Below, one piece after another: positions 1 to 8,298 of a DNA stretch of 64,000 nucleotides. Every line of letters starts with the position of its first letter. Positions within the stretch are counted from its first letter, which is position 1. This DNA is from Trebonia sp963836195 (GTDB lineage: Bacteria; Actinomycetota; Actinomycetes; Streptosporangiales; Streptosporangiaceae), in assembly GCA_963836195.1 (NCBI GenBank), contig CAWIIX010000033.1, positions 310,001-374,000 of the forward strand, read 5' to 3'. Made by a program: the position numbers and the translations under genes. The notes under the pieces were generated by a model. The model was not told where the DNA came from. It searched no databases and saw only the letters and a program-made list of their open reading frames with translations.

Positions 1-462
1 ATCTACCGCGTCGCCTCCGCCCACGAGGAGGGCGGCGAGCGGGTCTACGCCGTCTCGACCGAGGAGTTCGCGGGCGACGCCGATGGCCGGGTCCGCGCGC
101 TGGTGCTGACCGAGGTGGTGTTCGAGACCGGCCGCTTCACCGCGGTCGCGGGCACCCGCCAGGAGATCCCGTGCGAGCTGGTGCTGCTGGCGATGGGCTT
201 CACCGGCGCCGAGAAGCCCGGGCTGCTGTCCGACCTCGGGGTGGAGTTCGACCCGCGCGGCAACGTCGCCCGCGACGCCGGGTACCAGACGTCCGTGCCG
301 GGCATATTCGTGGCGGGCGACATGGGCCGCGGCCAGTCGCTGATCGTCTGGGCGATCGCCGAGGGCCGCAGCGCCGCCGCCTCGGTCGACCAGTATCTGA
401 ACGCCCTCGACCGGCCGCGGCTCCCGATCGCCATCCCCCCGACGGCGCGACCGCTGGTGTAG
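1..462 (+). CDS. gltD: Glutamate synthase small subunit, C-terminal part
   Basis: The reading frame is open from the first base, so the 5' part lies outside the window. The visible 153 residues form the end of an FAD/NAD(P)H-dependent amidotransferase-associated oxidoreductase. They include LVLLAMGFTGAE and the second nucleotide-binding signature VPGIFVAGDMGRGQSLIVWA, followed by an EGRSAAASVD helix, typical of GltD. The family passes electrons from NADPH to the large subunit GltB to make glutamate from glutamine and 2-oxoglutarate in the cytoplasm. The position directly before pyk is common in actinobacteria. The assignment to GltD rather than another member of this oxidoreductase superfamily is supported by that context and the C-terminal motif. 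Confidence 0.88.
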   Translation: MYRVASAHEEGGERVYAVSTEEFAGDADGRVRALVLTEVVFETGRFTAVAGTRQEIPCELVLLAMGFTGAEKPGLLSDLGVEFDPRGNVARDAGYQTSVPGIFVAGDMGRGQSLIVWAIAEGRSAAASVDQYLNALDRPRLPIAIPPTARPLV

Positions 463-470
463 GCAGCGCG

Positions 471-535
471 GGTCCGAGTTGGGGTGGACGCTGGGGAGAC
501 GCCCGGGTCCGTTCGAGATGATGGATGTTGACTTG
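471..535 (+). repeat. Dispersed GGTCCGTTCG repeat, copy 1
   Basis: GGTCCGAGTT, GGGGTGGACGCTGGGGAG, CCCGGGTCCGTTCGAGATGA and TTGACTTG appear in the same order as in the copies at 30691 and 36706, with more divergence. It lies between gltD and pyk, upstream of the pyk promoter. Confidence 0.45.
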
Positions 536-593
536 CCGTTCGTTCAGGCGCCTCGTTTCGTGCGGACAGGGCGTGACCGAAACATGAACCCTT

Positions 594-609
594 TGTGACT
601 CCGGTCACG
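594..609. promoter_or_regulatory. Candidate Crp/GlxR-type operator upstream of pyk
   Basis: TGTGA-CTCCGG-TCACG fits the Crp-family consensus TGTGA-N6-TCACA with one mismatch. It sits about 20-30 bases before the likely -10 (TAGGGT 627-632 or TATAGA 635-640). Crp-type control of central carbon genes is known in actinobacteria; binding here is inferred. Confidence 0.4.
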
Positions 610-626
610 CGCCCCTCGTGATCGGC

Positions 627-640
627 TAGGGTGGTATAGA
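627..640 (+). promoter_or_regulatory. Candidate -10 region of pyk
   Basis: TAGGGT (627-632) and the overlapping choice TATAGA (635-640) lie just before a purine-rich ribosome binding site (GGAAGGGG around 646-653) and the ATG at 661. Which hexamer is used cannot be decided from sequence. Confidence 0.35.
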
Positions 641-660
641 CCACTGGAAGGGGATCAGCG

Positions 661-2094
661 ATGAGCCGCCGGGCAAAGATTGTCTGCACACTCGGGCCTG
701 CCACATCGAGCCAGGAGCAGCTAACCGCGCTGATCAGCGCGGGCATGGATGTCGCCAGGCTCAACATGAGCCACGGCAGCCAGGCCGACCACCTGGTGTC
801 GTACCAGCGGGTGCGGGCCGGGAGCGACATCACCGGCCGGGCCGTCGGCATCCTGGCCGACCTGCAAGGGCCGAAGATCCGCCTGGGCGACTTCCCCGAC
901 GGGCCGTTCCGGCTCGCCGCGGGCGACGAGTTCACCATCACCACCGAGGACGTCCCCGGTGACCGGCAGATGGGGTCGACCACCTATCAGGGCCTGGCCG
1001 ACGACGTGCGGGTCGGCGACCGCGTCCTCATCGACGACGGCAACGTCCAGCTCGAGGTCGTCGGCGTGACCGGCGACCGGGTGCGGACCAGGACCATCGT
1101 CGGCGGCAAGATCTCCAACCACAAGGGCATCAACCTGCCGGGCGTCAAGGTCAGCACGCCCGCGCTGACCGAGAAGGACGAGGTCGACCTGCGCTGGGCG
1201 CTGGCGACCGGGGTCGACATGGTCGCGATGTCCTTCGTTCGCAGCCCTGACGACGCCCAGCTCGCGCGGAAGATCATGAACGACTCCGGCCGATCCGGGG
1301 TGCCGCTGATCGCCAAGATCGAGAAGCCGGAGGCGGTCGAGTTCCTGGCCGACATCGTGGACGCGTTCGACGGCATCATGGTGGCCCGCGGCGATCTCGG
1401 CGTCGAGCTGCCGCTCGAGCAGGTGCCGACCGTGCAGACGCTGGCGATCAAGCTCGCCCGGGAGCGGGCCCGCCCGGTCATCGTCGCCACCCAGATGCTC
1501 GAGTCGATGATCAACGCGCCCCGGCCGACCCGGGCCGAGGTCTCCGACGTGGCCGGCGCGGTCTCGGCCGGCGCCGACGCGGTGATGCTGTCGGCCGAGA
1601 CCAGCGTCGGCAGCTACCCGATCGAGACGGTCGCCACCATGAGCCGGATCATCGTCGAGGCGGAGACCTCGCTGCGGGCCGAGCACCACCTGTCCCGGAT
1701 GCCGACCACCACCGGCGGCGCGATCGCCCGCGCGGCGGCCGAGGTCGGCGCGATCGTCGGGGCCAAGGCTCTGGTTGCGTTCACGCTGACCGGCGAGACC
1801 GCGCGGCGGCTGGCCAGGTACCGGTCGCCGATCCCGCTGATGGCGTTCTCGACCGAGCCCGCGACCCGCAGCCAGCTGGCCCTGACCTGGGGTGTCGAGA
1901 CGTTCATCGCCCCGACCGTGCACCACACGGACGAGATGGTCCACGAGGTCGACTCGGCCCTGGTGAAGCTCGGCCGGTGCGCGATCGGCGACAAGATCGT
2001 GATCGTGGCGGGCAGCCCGCCCGGTAGCCCGGGCAAGACCAACGCGCTGCGCGTGCACCGCATCGGGGACGCTATCACCCTGCCCTATCCCTGA
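661..2094 (+). CDS. pyk: Pyruvate kinase
   Basis: This 477-residue protein has the normal length for bacterial pyruvate kinase and converts phosphoenolpyruvate and ADP to pyruvate and ATP, the last step of glycolysis, in the cytoplasm. The N-terminus RRAKIVCTLGPA, the ARLNMSHG segment, LADLQGPKIRLG, the active-site block IAKIEKPEAVE (about residue 218) with the catalytic lysine, MVARGDLGVELP, and the signature RPTRAEVSDVA ... DAVMLSAETSVG are all present. The C-terminal allosteric domain is complete. The ATG at 661 has a good ribosome binding site and family-typical N-terminus. A Crp-like site and promoter lie upstream and a hairpin terminator follows, so it is probably monocistronic. Confidence 0.97.
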   Translation: MSRRAKIVCTLGPATSSQEQLTALISAGMDVARLNMSHGSQADHLVSYQRVRAGSDITGRAVGILADLQGPKIRLGDFPDGPFRLAAGDEFTITTEDVPGDRQMGSTTYQGLADDVRVGDRVLIDDGNVQLEVVGVTGDRVRTRTIVGGKISNHKGINLPGVKVSTPALTEKDEVDLRWALATGVDMVAMSFVRSPDDAQLARKIMNDSGRSGVPLIAKIEKPEAVEFLADIVDAFDGIMVARGDLGVELPLEQVPTVQTLAIKLARERARPVIVATQMLESMINAPRPTRAEVSDVAGAVSAGADAVMLSAETSVGSYPIETVATMSRIIVEAETSLRAEHHLSRMPTTTGGAIARAAAEVGAIVGAKALVAFTLTGETARRLARYRSPIPLMAFSTEPATRSQLALTWGVETFIAPTVHHTDEMVHEVDSALVKLGRCAIGDKIVIVAGSPPGSPGKTNALRVHRIGDAITLPYP

Positions 2095-2117
2095 TCGGAG
2101 GGCGGCTTTCCCCCTGG

Positions 2118-2160
2118 TTTTTGCCTGCCAGCCGAAAAAGCCTCCGCAATAGGCAAAAAA
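2118..2160. terminator. Hairpin terminator after pyk
   Basis: TTTTTGCCT (2118-2126) pairs perfectly with AGGCAAAAA (2151-2159) around a 24-base loop, 23 bases after the pyk stop codon. The A/T flanks would support rho-independent termination. Confidence 0.55.
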
Positions 2161-2236
2161 TGGCGTCCCGACCCGCGTGGACATAGGCTAATGTCCTGGC
2201 GAGCGGGATACGCCGCCGGCGGACAGGAGCGGGGAT

Positions 2237-3178
2237 ATGAGCACGTCGCGAGATGATTCGCCCGGTGCAAGGCAGTGCCCGGCGTGTTCGGCCGACTCCG
2301 GTGAGCCGGTCCTCGCTGGCCCCGACGGCCGCTGCACGTCCTGCGGTCAGCCGCTGGTCATCAACGCCGACCACGTGGAGAAGGATCTGGGCCAGGTCGT
2401 CGGCGTCAGCGACCGCGGCCTGCGCCATCACCGGAACGAGGACGCGTTCCACATTGCGGTCGTGCCGACCGCCACCGGGCCGGTGGCGGTCGCGATCGTC
2501 TCCGACGGGGTTTCCTCGGCGCCGCGGCCGGACGAGGCGTCGCTGACCGCGGTCAGGACCGGGATGGGACTGCTGGCCGAGGGCGTACAGCGCGGCGACG
2601 ACCCGGCCGAGGCGTCGCTGACGGCGGTCAACGCCGCCGCCCGGGCGCTGGCCGAGTTGGCCGGCGCCGACGGGGCGCCGGCCGCCACCTACGTGTCCGC
2701 CGTGGTCAGCCAGGACCTGATGACCATCTGCTGGCTCGGCGACAGCCGCGCCTACTGGCTCGCGGCCGACGGGCTGGCCCGCAGCGGGCCGAACGACACG
2801 ATCGACATCACCGGCGGGTCGAGGCGGATCACCAGAGACGACTCGCTGGCCGAGGAGATGGTCGCGGCCGGCCTGGCGTCGATGGACGACGCGATGGCGT
2901 CACCACAGGCCCACGTGATCACCCGCTGGCTCGGGGCCGACCTGCCCGACCCGCTGGCGCACATCGAGCAGTTCACCCCGACCGGGCCGGGCGTGCTGCT
3001 GGTCGCCTCCGACGGCCTCTGGAACTACCGCCAGGAGGCCGCCGAGTTGGCCGCCATGGCGATGCCCGCCGCCCTCGAGCGCCCGCTCGACGCCGCCGCC
3101 GACCTCGTCAAGTTCGCCATCGACTCGGGCGGCCTCGACAACATCACGGTTGTTTTGATCCCCTTTCCCCCTCGATGA
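2237..3178 (+). CDS. PP2C-family Ser/Thr phosphatase with N-terminal zinc ribbon
   Basis: This 313-residue protein has a zinc ribbon (C14, C17, C33, C36; CPAC ... CTSC) followed by a PP2C catalytic domain from about residue 50. PP2C motifs are GVSDRGLRHHRNEDAFHI (metal-binding Asp region), VAIVSDGVSS, CWLGDSRAYWL, LLVASDGLWN and the terminal DNITVVLI. The family removes phosphate from Ser/Thr using two metal ions. As the first gene of a run that includes PknG and a second Ser/Thr kinase, it is the obvious candidate to reverse their phosphorylation. No membrane segment is visible, so it should be cytoplasmic. RBS GGAGCGGGG precedes the ATG. The GVSS in place of the usual GMGG in motif 2 is a small departure from the family. 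Confidence 0.9.
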   Translation: MSTSRDDSPGARQCPACSADSGEPVLAGPDGRCTSCGQPLVINADHVEKDLGQVVGVSDRGLRHHRNEDAFHIAVVPTATGPVAVAIVSDGVSSAPRPDEASLTAVRTGMGLLAEGVQRGDDPAEASLTAVNAAARALAELAGADGAPAATYVSAVVSQDLMTICWLGDSRAYWLAADGLARSGPNDTIDITGGSRRITRDDSLAEEMVAAGLASMDDAMASPQAHVITRWLGADLPDPLAHIEQFTPTGPGVLLVASDGLWNYRQEAAELAAMAMPAALERPLDAAADLVKFAIDSGGLDNITVVLIPFPPR

Positions 3179-3212
3179 CCGCGCATAGGTAAAAGGAAGT
3201 CCCAGGACTCCG

Positions 3213-3242
3213 ATGACGGGTTCAACGGGCGGCCGCCGATGA
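3213..3242 (+). other. Nine-codon upstream reading frame
   Basis: An ATG at 3213 with AAGGAAGT 12 bases upstream opens a 9-codon frame. Its TGA (3240-3242) overlaps the ATG of the next gene at 3239. The next gene itself lacks a clear ribosome binding site, so translational coupling through this short frame is possible. Whether it is translated is unknown. Confidence 0.25.
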
Positions 3243-4462
3243 CCGGCGGCCTGGCGCAGGCAGGGCCGCGCGATCCGGCCGAGGTGCTGGCGGAGCGCGA
3301 GGCGATCCAGGCGAACCTGCTCGAGCTCGACGGCAGCTTCGTCAAGCGGATGCTCGAGGGCGCCGCGCTGACCGGGCAGACCCGGCAGCGCTGGACGGCG
3401 GCGGCGGCCAGCCTGGCCGCCCTGTGGGAGACCTACCTGGCGTACTCGGCCGTGGTGGACCGGATCGCGGCCCTCGGCCCGGGCGGCCGCCGGCCGTCCA
3501 AGAAGGAGCTGGCCGAGCTGACCGGGCTGCTGGCCGGCGGCTGCGTGCAACTCCCGGACGTCCCGGCCGGGCCGCCCGGGCCTGCCGGGACGGCCCGGCT
3601 GGCCCGCCGTGACCTGGTGAGCACCGGTCGACCTCCCGTCACCCTCGCGACCGCGGTCGCGGTCATGCGCCGGTCGTTCGCCGAGGTAACCGACGTGACC
3701 TCGGCCGTCGAGGAGGTCTGGGCGGCCGTCGGCCCGCCGCTCGACGCGGCCGAGGCCGAACTGGCGTCGAGCCGACCGCTGGCGGCTGGCCTCGGCGCCG
3801 AGACCGAGACGGCGTTCAGGGAGGCCGAGGCCTCCCTCGAGGCGCTGCGGTCCGCCTCCAACGCCGATCCGCTGGCGCTCATGCAGGACGGCCGCGTCGA
3901 CACCGCGGCCGCCGACCGGGTCCGGGCGCAGGCGGCCGAGATCGGCACCAGGATCGCGGAGCTTGACCGGCTGCGGTCGCAGGCCCGCGGCCGGATCGAC
4001 TCGCTCGCGGCCGCGGCCGGCGCCGCCCGGGCGGAGCGGCAGGACGCCATGGCCGCCTGGCAGCGCGCCGCCGCGCTGGTCGCGATGGTGCCGCCGCGGC
4101 CGCCCGAGGTCGCGGACCCCCGGCTGGCCGGCCTGTCGGCGTTGGCGGCGGGCGGTCAGTGGGGCCGACTGGGAGCGGAGCTCGACCGCTGCGCGGCGGA
4201 GCTGGCCGCGTCCGCCGCCCAGACCGACCAGGTGCGGCGGCTCGCGGCGGCGGCGGTCGAACGCCGTGCTGAGCTGCGCGGTCTCCTCGGCGCCTACAAG
4301 GCCAAGGCCGCCCGGCTGGGGGCGTCCGAGGACGTGGTGATTTCCGCCCGCTACGACCAGGCGCGCGAGCTGCTCTGGTCGGCGCCGTGCGACCTGGCGG
4401 CGGCGGAGGCGGCGGTGTCTGGCTATCAGCAGGCGATCCTAGCAACGGAGAGACGACGATGA
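3239..4462 (+). CDS. Alanine-rich coiled-coil protein of the PknG cluster
   Basis: I do not recognise a named domain in this 407-residue protein. It is rich in Ala, Arg, Glu and Leu with long heptad-like stretches (for example around residues 160-300, EAEASLEALRSASNADPLAL and RVRAQAAEIGTRIAELDRL), suggesting a mostly helical coiled-coil protein. There is no signal peptide or membrane span. Its stop codon overlaps the pknG start (ATGA at 4459-4462), so the two are translationally coupled. A scaffold or partner role for the kinase/phosphatase module is an inference from context only. Confidence 0.7.
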   Translation: MTGGLAQAGPRDPAEVLAEREAIQANLLELDGSFVKRMLEGAALTGQTRQRWTAAAASLAALWETYLAYSAVVDRIAALGPGGRRPSKKELAELTGLLAGGCVQLPDVPAGPPGPAGTARLARRDLVSTGRPPVTLATAVAVMRRSFAEVTDVTSAVEEVWAAVGPPLDAAEAELASSRPLAAGLGAETETAFREAEASLEALRSASNADPLALMQDGRVDTAAADRVRAQAAEIGTRIAELDRLRSQARGRIDSLAAAAGAARAERQDAMAAWQRAAALVAMVPPRPPEVADPRLAGLSALAAGGQWGRLGAELDRCAAELAASAAQTDQVRRLAAAAVERRAELRGLLGAYKAKAARLGASEDVVISARYDQARELLWSAPCDLAAAEAAVSGYQQAILATERRR

Positions 4463-6909
4463 CTTCGATGGCTGCGGCGTGCACCCAGCGTGGGTGCAGC
4501 GGAACGATCGAGGACGGCTACTGCACGGTCTGCGGACTGGCGCCGGCGTCGGCCGCATCCGGCCCGCCGTTGTCGTCGGGCTCGGCGTCGGCCGGCTCGG
4601 GGCCTGCGGCGTCGGCCTTCTCAGCGCCCTCATCCCGGTCGCCGGCCTCGTCCTCAATGGCGTCGTCGTCGTCGCCGTCGATGTCGTCGTTGTCGGGGTC
4701 GGTCGGCATCGGCAGCCGCCCGGGCAGCCGAAGCTCGCGCTCGGGCAGCAGCCGGCTGTCTCGGGGCCGGCTCGGCGCGGGGCTGGTCGAGGTGCCGTCG
4801 GTGCCCGCCCTCGACCCGGCGTCGGCGGTCCTGGCCGACCCCCGGGTGCCGGAGAACAAGCGGTTCTGCGGGCACTGCGGCGAGCTCGTCGGGCAGGCGC
4901 GGGACGGCCGGCCGGGGATGACCGAGGGATTCTGCCCGCACTGCCGTACCCGCTTCTCCTTCGCGCCCAAGCTCGCGCCGGGGGAGCTGGTGGCCGGGCA
5001 GTACGAGATCCTCGGCTGCCTCGCGCACGGCGGACTGGGCTGGATCTACCTGGCCAGGGACCACAACGTGAGCGACCGCTGGGTAGTGCTCAAGGGCCTG
5101 CTCAACACCGGGGACCCGGACGCGCTGGAGGCGGCCGTGGCCGAGGGCCGGTTCCTCGCCCAGGTCGAACACCCCAACATCGTCAAGATCTTCAACTTCG
5201 TGCAGCACACCAGCCGGAGCGACGGCGAGACGGCCGGCTACATCGTGATGGAGTACGTCGGCGGCAAGTCGCTCAAGCAGATCCGGCAGGAGGCGCGCCA
5301 GCGCCGTGCGGCCGTGCCGCTGGCGCACGCCCTGGCCTACGCGCTTGAGATCCTGCCCGCGCTCGGCTACCTGCACGACCGGGGGCTGGTCTACTGCGAC
5401 TTCAAGCCGGACAACGTGCTCCAGAGCGAGGAGCAGCTCAAGCTCATCGACCTGGGCGGCGTGCGCGCCATCGACGGCGACGGCGCCATCTACGGCACGG
5501 TGGGGTACCAGGCGCCGGAGATCGAGACCGACGGGCCCTCGGCCAGCTCCGACCTGTACACCGTCGGCCGCACGCTGGCCGTTCTCACCTTCGACTTCGC
5601 CTACCAGGGGGAGTACAAGTACCGGCTGCCCGCCGACGAGCCGCTGCTGCGGGCGCAGGAGTCGTTCGCCCGGCTGCTGCGCCGGGCCACCCACTCCGAC
5701 CCCGGGCGCCGGTTCCAGTCCGCGGGCGAGATGACCGAGCAGCTGACCGGCGTGCTCAAGGAGGTCCTGTCGGTCGCCGACGGCGAACCCCGGCCGACCT
5801 TTTCCGGCCTGTTCAGCCCGGAGCTTCGCGCGGTCGGCATCGAGCTGAAGCCGTCCGGTGCGGGTGCGGCCCCGCCGTCGGCGGCGGAGGTGATCGCCGG
5901 CCTGCCGGTCCCGCTGGCCGAGAGCGCCGACCCGGCCGCCGGGTACCTGGCGACGCTGGCCGGGCTGCCGCCCGAGCAGCAGGCGGCCGCGCTGCTCGCC
6001 GCCGTGGCGGGCGAGGGAGGCATCCCGCAGGCGGTCACCGCGTCCGCCGAGACCCGGCTGGCGCTGGTCCGCGCGCTCGTCGTCGCGGGTGACGCCGGCC
6101 AGGCGGAGGCGCACCTGGCCGAGCTCGCCGCGGCCGACCCGGCCGATTGGCGGATCGCCTGGTACACGGGCCTGTGCGAGCTCGCCCAGGGACGGCCCGA
6201 CCGGGCCGGGGCCGCGTTCGGCGCCGTCTACGACGAACTCCCGGGTGAGCTCGCGCCCAAGCTCGCGCTCGGCTTCGCGGCCGAGGCGGCCGGCCACCCG
6301 GCGGTCGCGCGGCGCTACTACCAGACCGTCTGGGCGATCGACCGGTCCTGCGTCAGCGCCGCGTTCGGCGCGGCCCGGGCCTGCCTGGCCGACGGCGACC
6401 GGGTGGCCGCCATCGCCTCCGTCGCCGCGGTCCCGCAGACCTCCAGCTACCACGCGGCCGCCCAGATCGCCGCGATCAGACTGCTGGTCGCCAACGGCGG
6501 CGCGGCTCCGGCTGGCGGCGCGGCTCCGGCTGGCGGCGCGGCTCCGGCTGGCGGCGCGGCTCCGGCTGGTGCCGTCGCGGCGCACCTCGGCGGGATCTCG
6601 GTCGGCGACCTGCGCCAGGCCGACAGCCGCCTGGGCGTGCTCACCCTTGACGACCTGCGCCGGGAGCAGCTCACGGTGGAGATCCTGCGGGCGGCGCTCG
6701 ACTGGGTGTCGATCGCGCCGCCCAGCCCCCGGCGGCGCGGCGACGCTCCGGCCGACGAACGCATCCTCGGCTGCGAGCCGACCGAGCGCGCGCTCCGCTT
6801 CGGCCTCGAGCGCGGCTACCGTGCGCTGGCCGGCCTCAGCCCCGACCCGGCCCGCAGGAACGAGCTGGTCGACCTGGCCAACAGCGTCCGGCCGAGGACG
6901 TGGACGTGA
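4459..6909 (+). CDS. pknG: Ser/Thr protein kinase PknG
   Basis: The ATG at 4459 is chosen over an upstream in-frame start because it overlaps the preceding stop (ATGA) and has GGAGAG upstream; the product is 816 residues. Order of parts: an N-terminal zinc ribbon (C8, C13, C22, C25), a Ser/Ala-rich low-complexity linker, a rubredoxin-like knuckle (C137, C140, C159, C162), a kinase domain from about 178, and TPR-like helices to the end. Kinase landmarks are CLAHGGLGWIYLA, K212, D314 in LVYCDFKPDN, and DLGG (D331) replacing DFG, all PknG hallmarks. In mycobacteria and corynebacteria PknG controls 2-oxoglutarate metabolism through the FHA protein GarA/OdhI. Here an FHA protein lies two genes downstream. 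The extra N-terminal ribbon differs from mycobacterial PknG. Confidence 0.95.
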   Translation: MTSMAAACTQRGCSGTIEDGYCTVCGLAPASAASGPPLSSGSASAGSGPAASAFSAPSSRSPASSSMASSSSPSMSSLSGSVGIGSRPGSRSSRSGSSRLSRGRLGAGLVEVPSVPALDPASAVLADPRVPENKRFCGHCGELVGQARDGRPGMTEGFCPHCRTRFSFAPKLAPGELVAGQYEILGCLAHGGLGWIYLARDHNVSDRWVVLKGLLNTGDPDALEAAVAEGRFLAQVEHPNIVKIFNFVQHTSRSDGETAGYIVMEYVGGKSLKQIRQEARQRRAAVPLAHALAYALEILPALGYLHDRGLVYCDFKPDNVLQSEEQLKLIDLGGVRAIDGDGAIYGTVGYQAPEIETDGPSASSDLYTVGRTLAVLTFDFAYQGEYKYRLPADEPLLRAQESFARLLRRATHSDPGRRFQSAGEMTEQLTGVLKEVLSVADGEPRPTFSGLFSPELRAVGIELKPSGAGAAPPSAAEVIAGLPVPLAESADPAAGYLATLAGLPPEQQAAALLAAVAGEGGIPQAVTASAETRLALVRALVVAGDAGQAEAHLAELAAADPADWRIAWYTGLCELAQGRPDRAGAAFGAVYDELPGELAPKLALGFAAEAAGHPAVARRYYQTVWAIDRSCVSAAFGAARACLADGDRVAAIASVAAVPQTSSYHAAAQIAAIRLLVANGGAAPAGGAAPAGGAAPAGGAAPAGAVAAHLGGISVGDLRQADSRLGVLTLDDLRREQLTVEILRAALDWVSIAPPSPRRRGDAPADERILGCEPTERALRFGLERGYRALAGLSPDPARRNELVDLANSVRPRTWT
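6496..6567 (+). repeat. Four exact 18-bp tandem repeats inside pknG
   Basis: The unit GGCGGCGCGGCTCCGGCT occurs four times without mismatch and encodes GGAAPA four times, in a linker between TPR-like helices of PknG. The perfect identity suggests recent expansion; copy number may vary between strains. Confidence 0.9.
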
Positions 6910-6981
6910 GCCGCCAGCGGCGCCTACCCCCCTTGCCCGGCTAGCCCCCTGACTCCGCAGACCCCCCACCAGGAGAGAGCG

Positions 6982-8295
6982 ATGACCACCCCGCCCGGAT
7001 TCACCGTCGACATCGACCACAACCCGTATCTGCCGGTCAACGGGAACGAGGTCAGCGCGATCGTCACCGTGACGGCGGACGGCAGCGGAGACACCCCGCC
7101 GCCGCCGTCGGGCGGCGGTGGTGGCAGCAGCGCCGAGATCATCATCGTCGACTGCTCGGGGTCGATGGATTTCCCGCCCGCCAAGATGGCCGAGGCCCGC
7201 GCCGCCACCGCGGCCGCGGTCGACGTGGTCAGAGACGGGACGTGGTTCGCGATCGTCGCGGGCACGTCGACCACCTGGCCGGTGTACCCGCCGGACGGGT
7301 CGATGGCGATCGCCAGCGACCGCACCCGGGCGGAGGCCAGGAACGCGCTGCGCGGGCTGCGCGCCAACGGCGGCACCGCGATCGGCCAGTGGCTCCGGCT
7401 GGCGCGCCAGATCTTCCAGTCAAGCCCGGCCACGCTGCGGCACGCCATCCTGCTCACCGACGGCAAGAACCAGCACGAGACGGCGGACGAGCTCGCCGCC
7501 GCGATCAGCGCCTGCGAAGGCGTCTTCCGCTGCGACTGCCGCGGCGTCGGCACCGACTGGCAGGTCGCCGAGCTGCGGAAGATATCCACGGCGCTGCTCG
7601 GCACCGTCGATATCGTGGTCGACCCGGCCGGCCTCGCGGCCGACTTCGAGGAGATGATGCGCGGCGCGATGAGCAAGCACCTGCCCGACGTGCTGCTCCG
7701 GGTGTGGACGCCGCAGCACGCCGAGACGAAGTTCGTCAAGCAGGTCGCGCCCGCCATCGACGACCTCACCAGCCGCCGGGTGCCGTCCGTCCCGCAGGCG
7801 GCCGACTACCCCACCGGCGCCTGGGCGCCGGGGGAGAGCCGCGACTACCACGTGGGCATCGAGGTGAAGCCGGCCTTCATCGGCCAGCAGATGCTGGCGG
7901 CGCGGGTCAGCCTGGTGGCCAGCTCGCCCGAGGGCGAGCAGGTGCTCGGCAAGGGGCTGATCCAGGTCACCTGGACCGACGACGAGGCGCTGTCGACCAG
8001 GCTCAACCCGAGGGTGGCGAGCTACACCGGCCAGGCCGAGCTGGCGGCCGCGATCCAGGACGGTCTGGAGGCGAGGCAGCAGGGCGATGAGGAGACCGCG
8101 ACCGCGCGCCTCGGCCGGGCGGTCGCGCTCGCGCACGAGGCGGGCAACGATGCCACCGCGCGGCTGCTGTCGAAGGTGGTGGACGTCCTCGACGAGGCCA
8201 CCGGCACCGTTCGGCTGAAGAAGAAGGTGGACGCGGCCGACGAGATGGCACTCGACACGCGGTCCACCAAGACGGTCCGGGTCACGAAGGGCTAG
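6982..8295 (+). CDS. VWA-domain protein of the PknG cluster
   Basis: This 437-residue protein has a von Willebrand factor A domain from about residue 50 to 215. The MIDAS metal site is clear: D57-C-S59-G-S61 (IIIVDCSGSM), then GGTAIGQWL, and ILLTDGKNQHE. The region after it is beta-rich, and a helical C-terminal segment follows. VWA proteins bind partners through a metal held at the MIDAS. No signal peptide is visible, so it acts in the cytoplasm. It follows pknG closely and precedes the FHA gene by 3 bases, so it is probably part of the same transcript. A Pro/Gly tract (PPPPSGGGGGS) separates a short N-terminal segment from the VWA domain. Confidence 0.88.
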   Translation: MTTPPGFTVDIDHNPYLPVNGNEVSAIVTVTADGSGDTPPPPSGGGGGSSAEIIIVDCSGSMDFPPAKMAEARAATAAAVDVVRDGTWFAIVAGTSTTWPVYPPDGSMAIASDRTRAEARNALRGLRANGGTAIGQWLRLARQIFQSSPATLRHAILLTDGKNQHETADELAAAISACEGVFRCDCRGVGTDWQVAELRKISTALLGTVDIVVDPAGLAADFEEMMRGAMSKHLPDVLLRVWTPQHAETKFVKQVAPAIDDLTSRRVPSVPQAADYPTGAWAPGESRDYHVGIEVKPAFIGQQMLAARVSLVASSPEGEQVLGKGLIQVTWTDDEALSTRLNPRVASYTGQAELAAAIQDGLEARQQGDEETATARLGRAVALAHEAGNDATARLLSKVVDVLDEATGTVRLKKKVDAADEMALDTRSTKTVRVTKG

Positions 8296-8298
8296 ACG

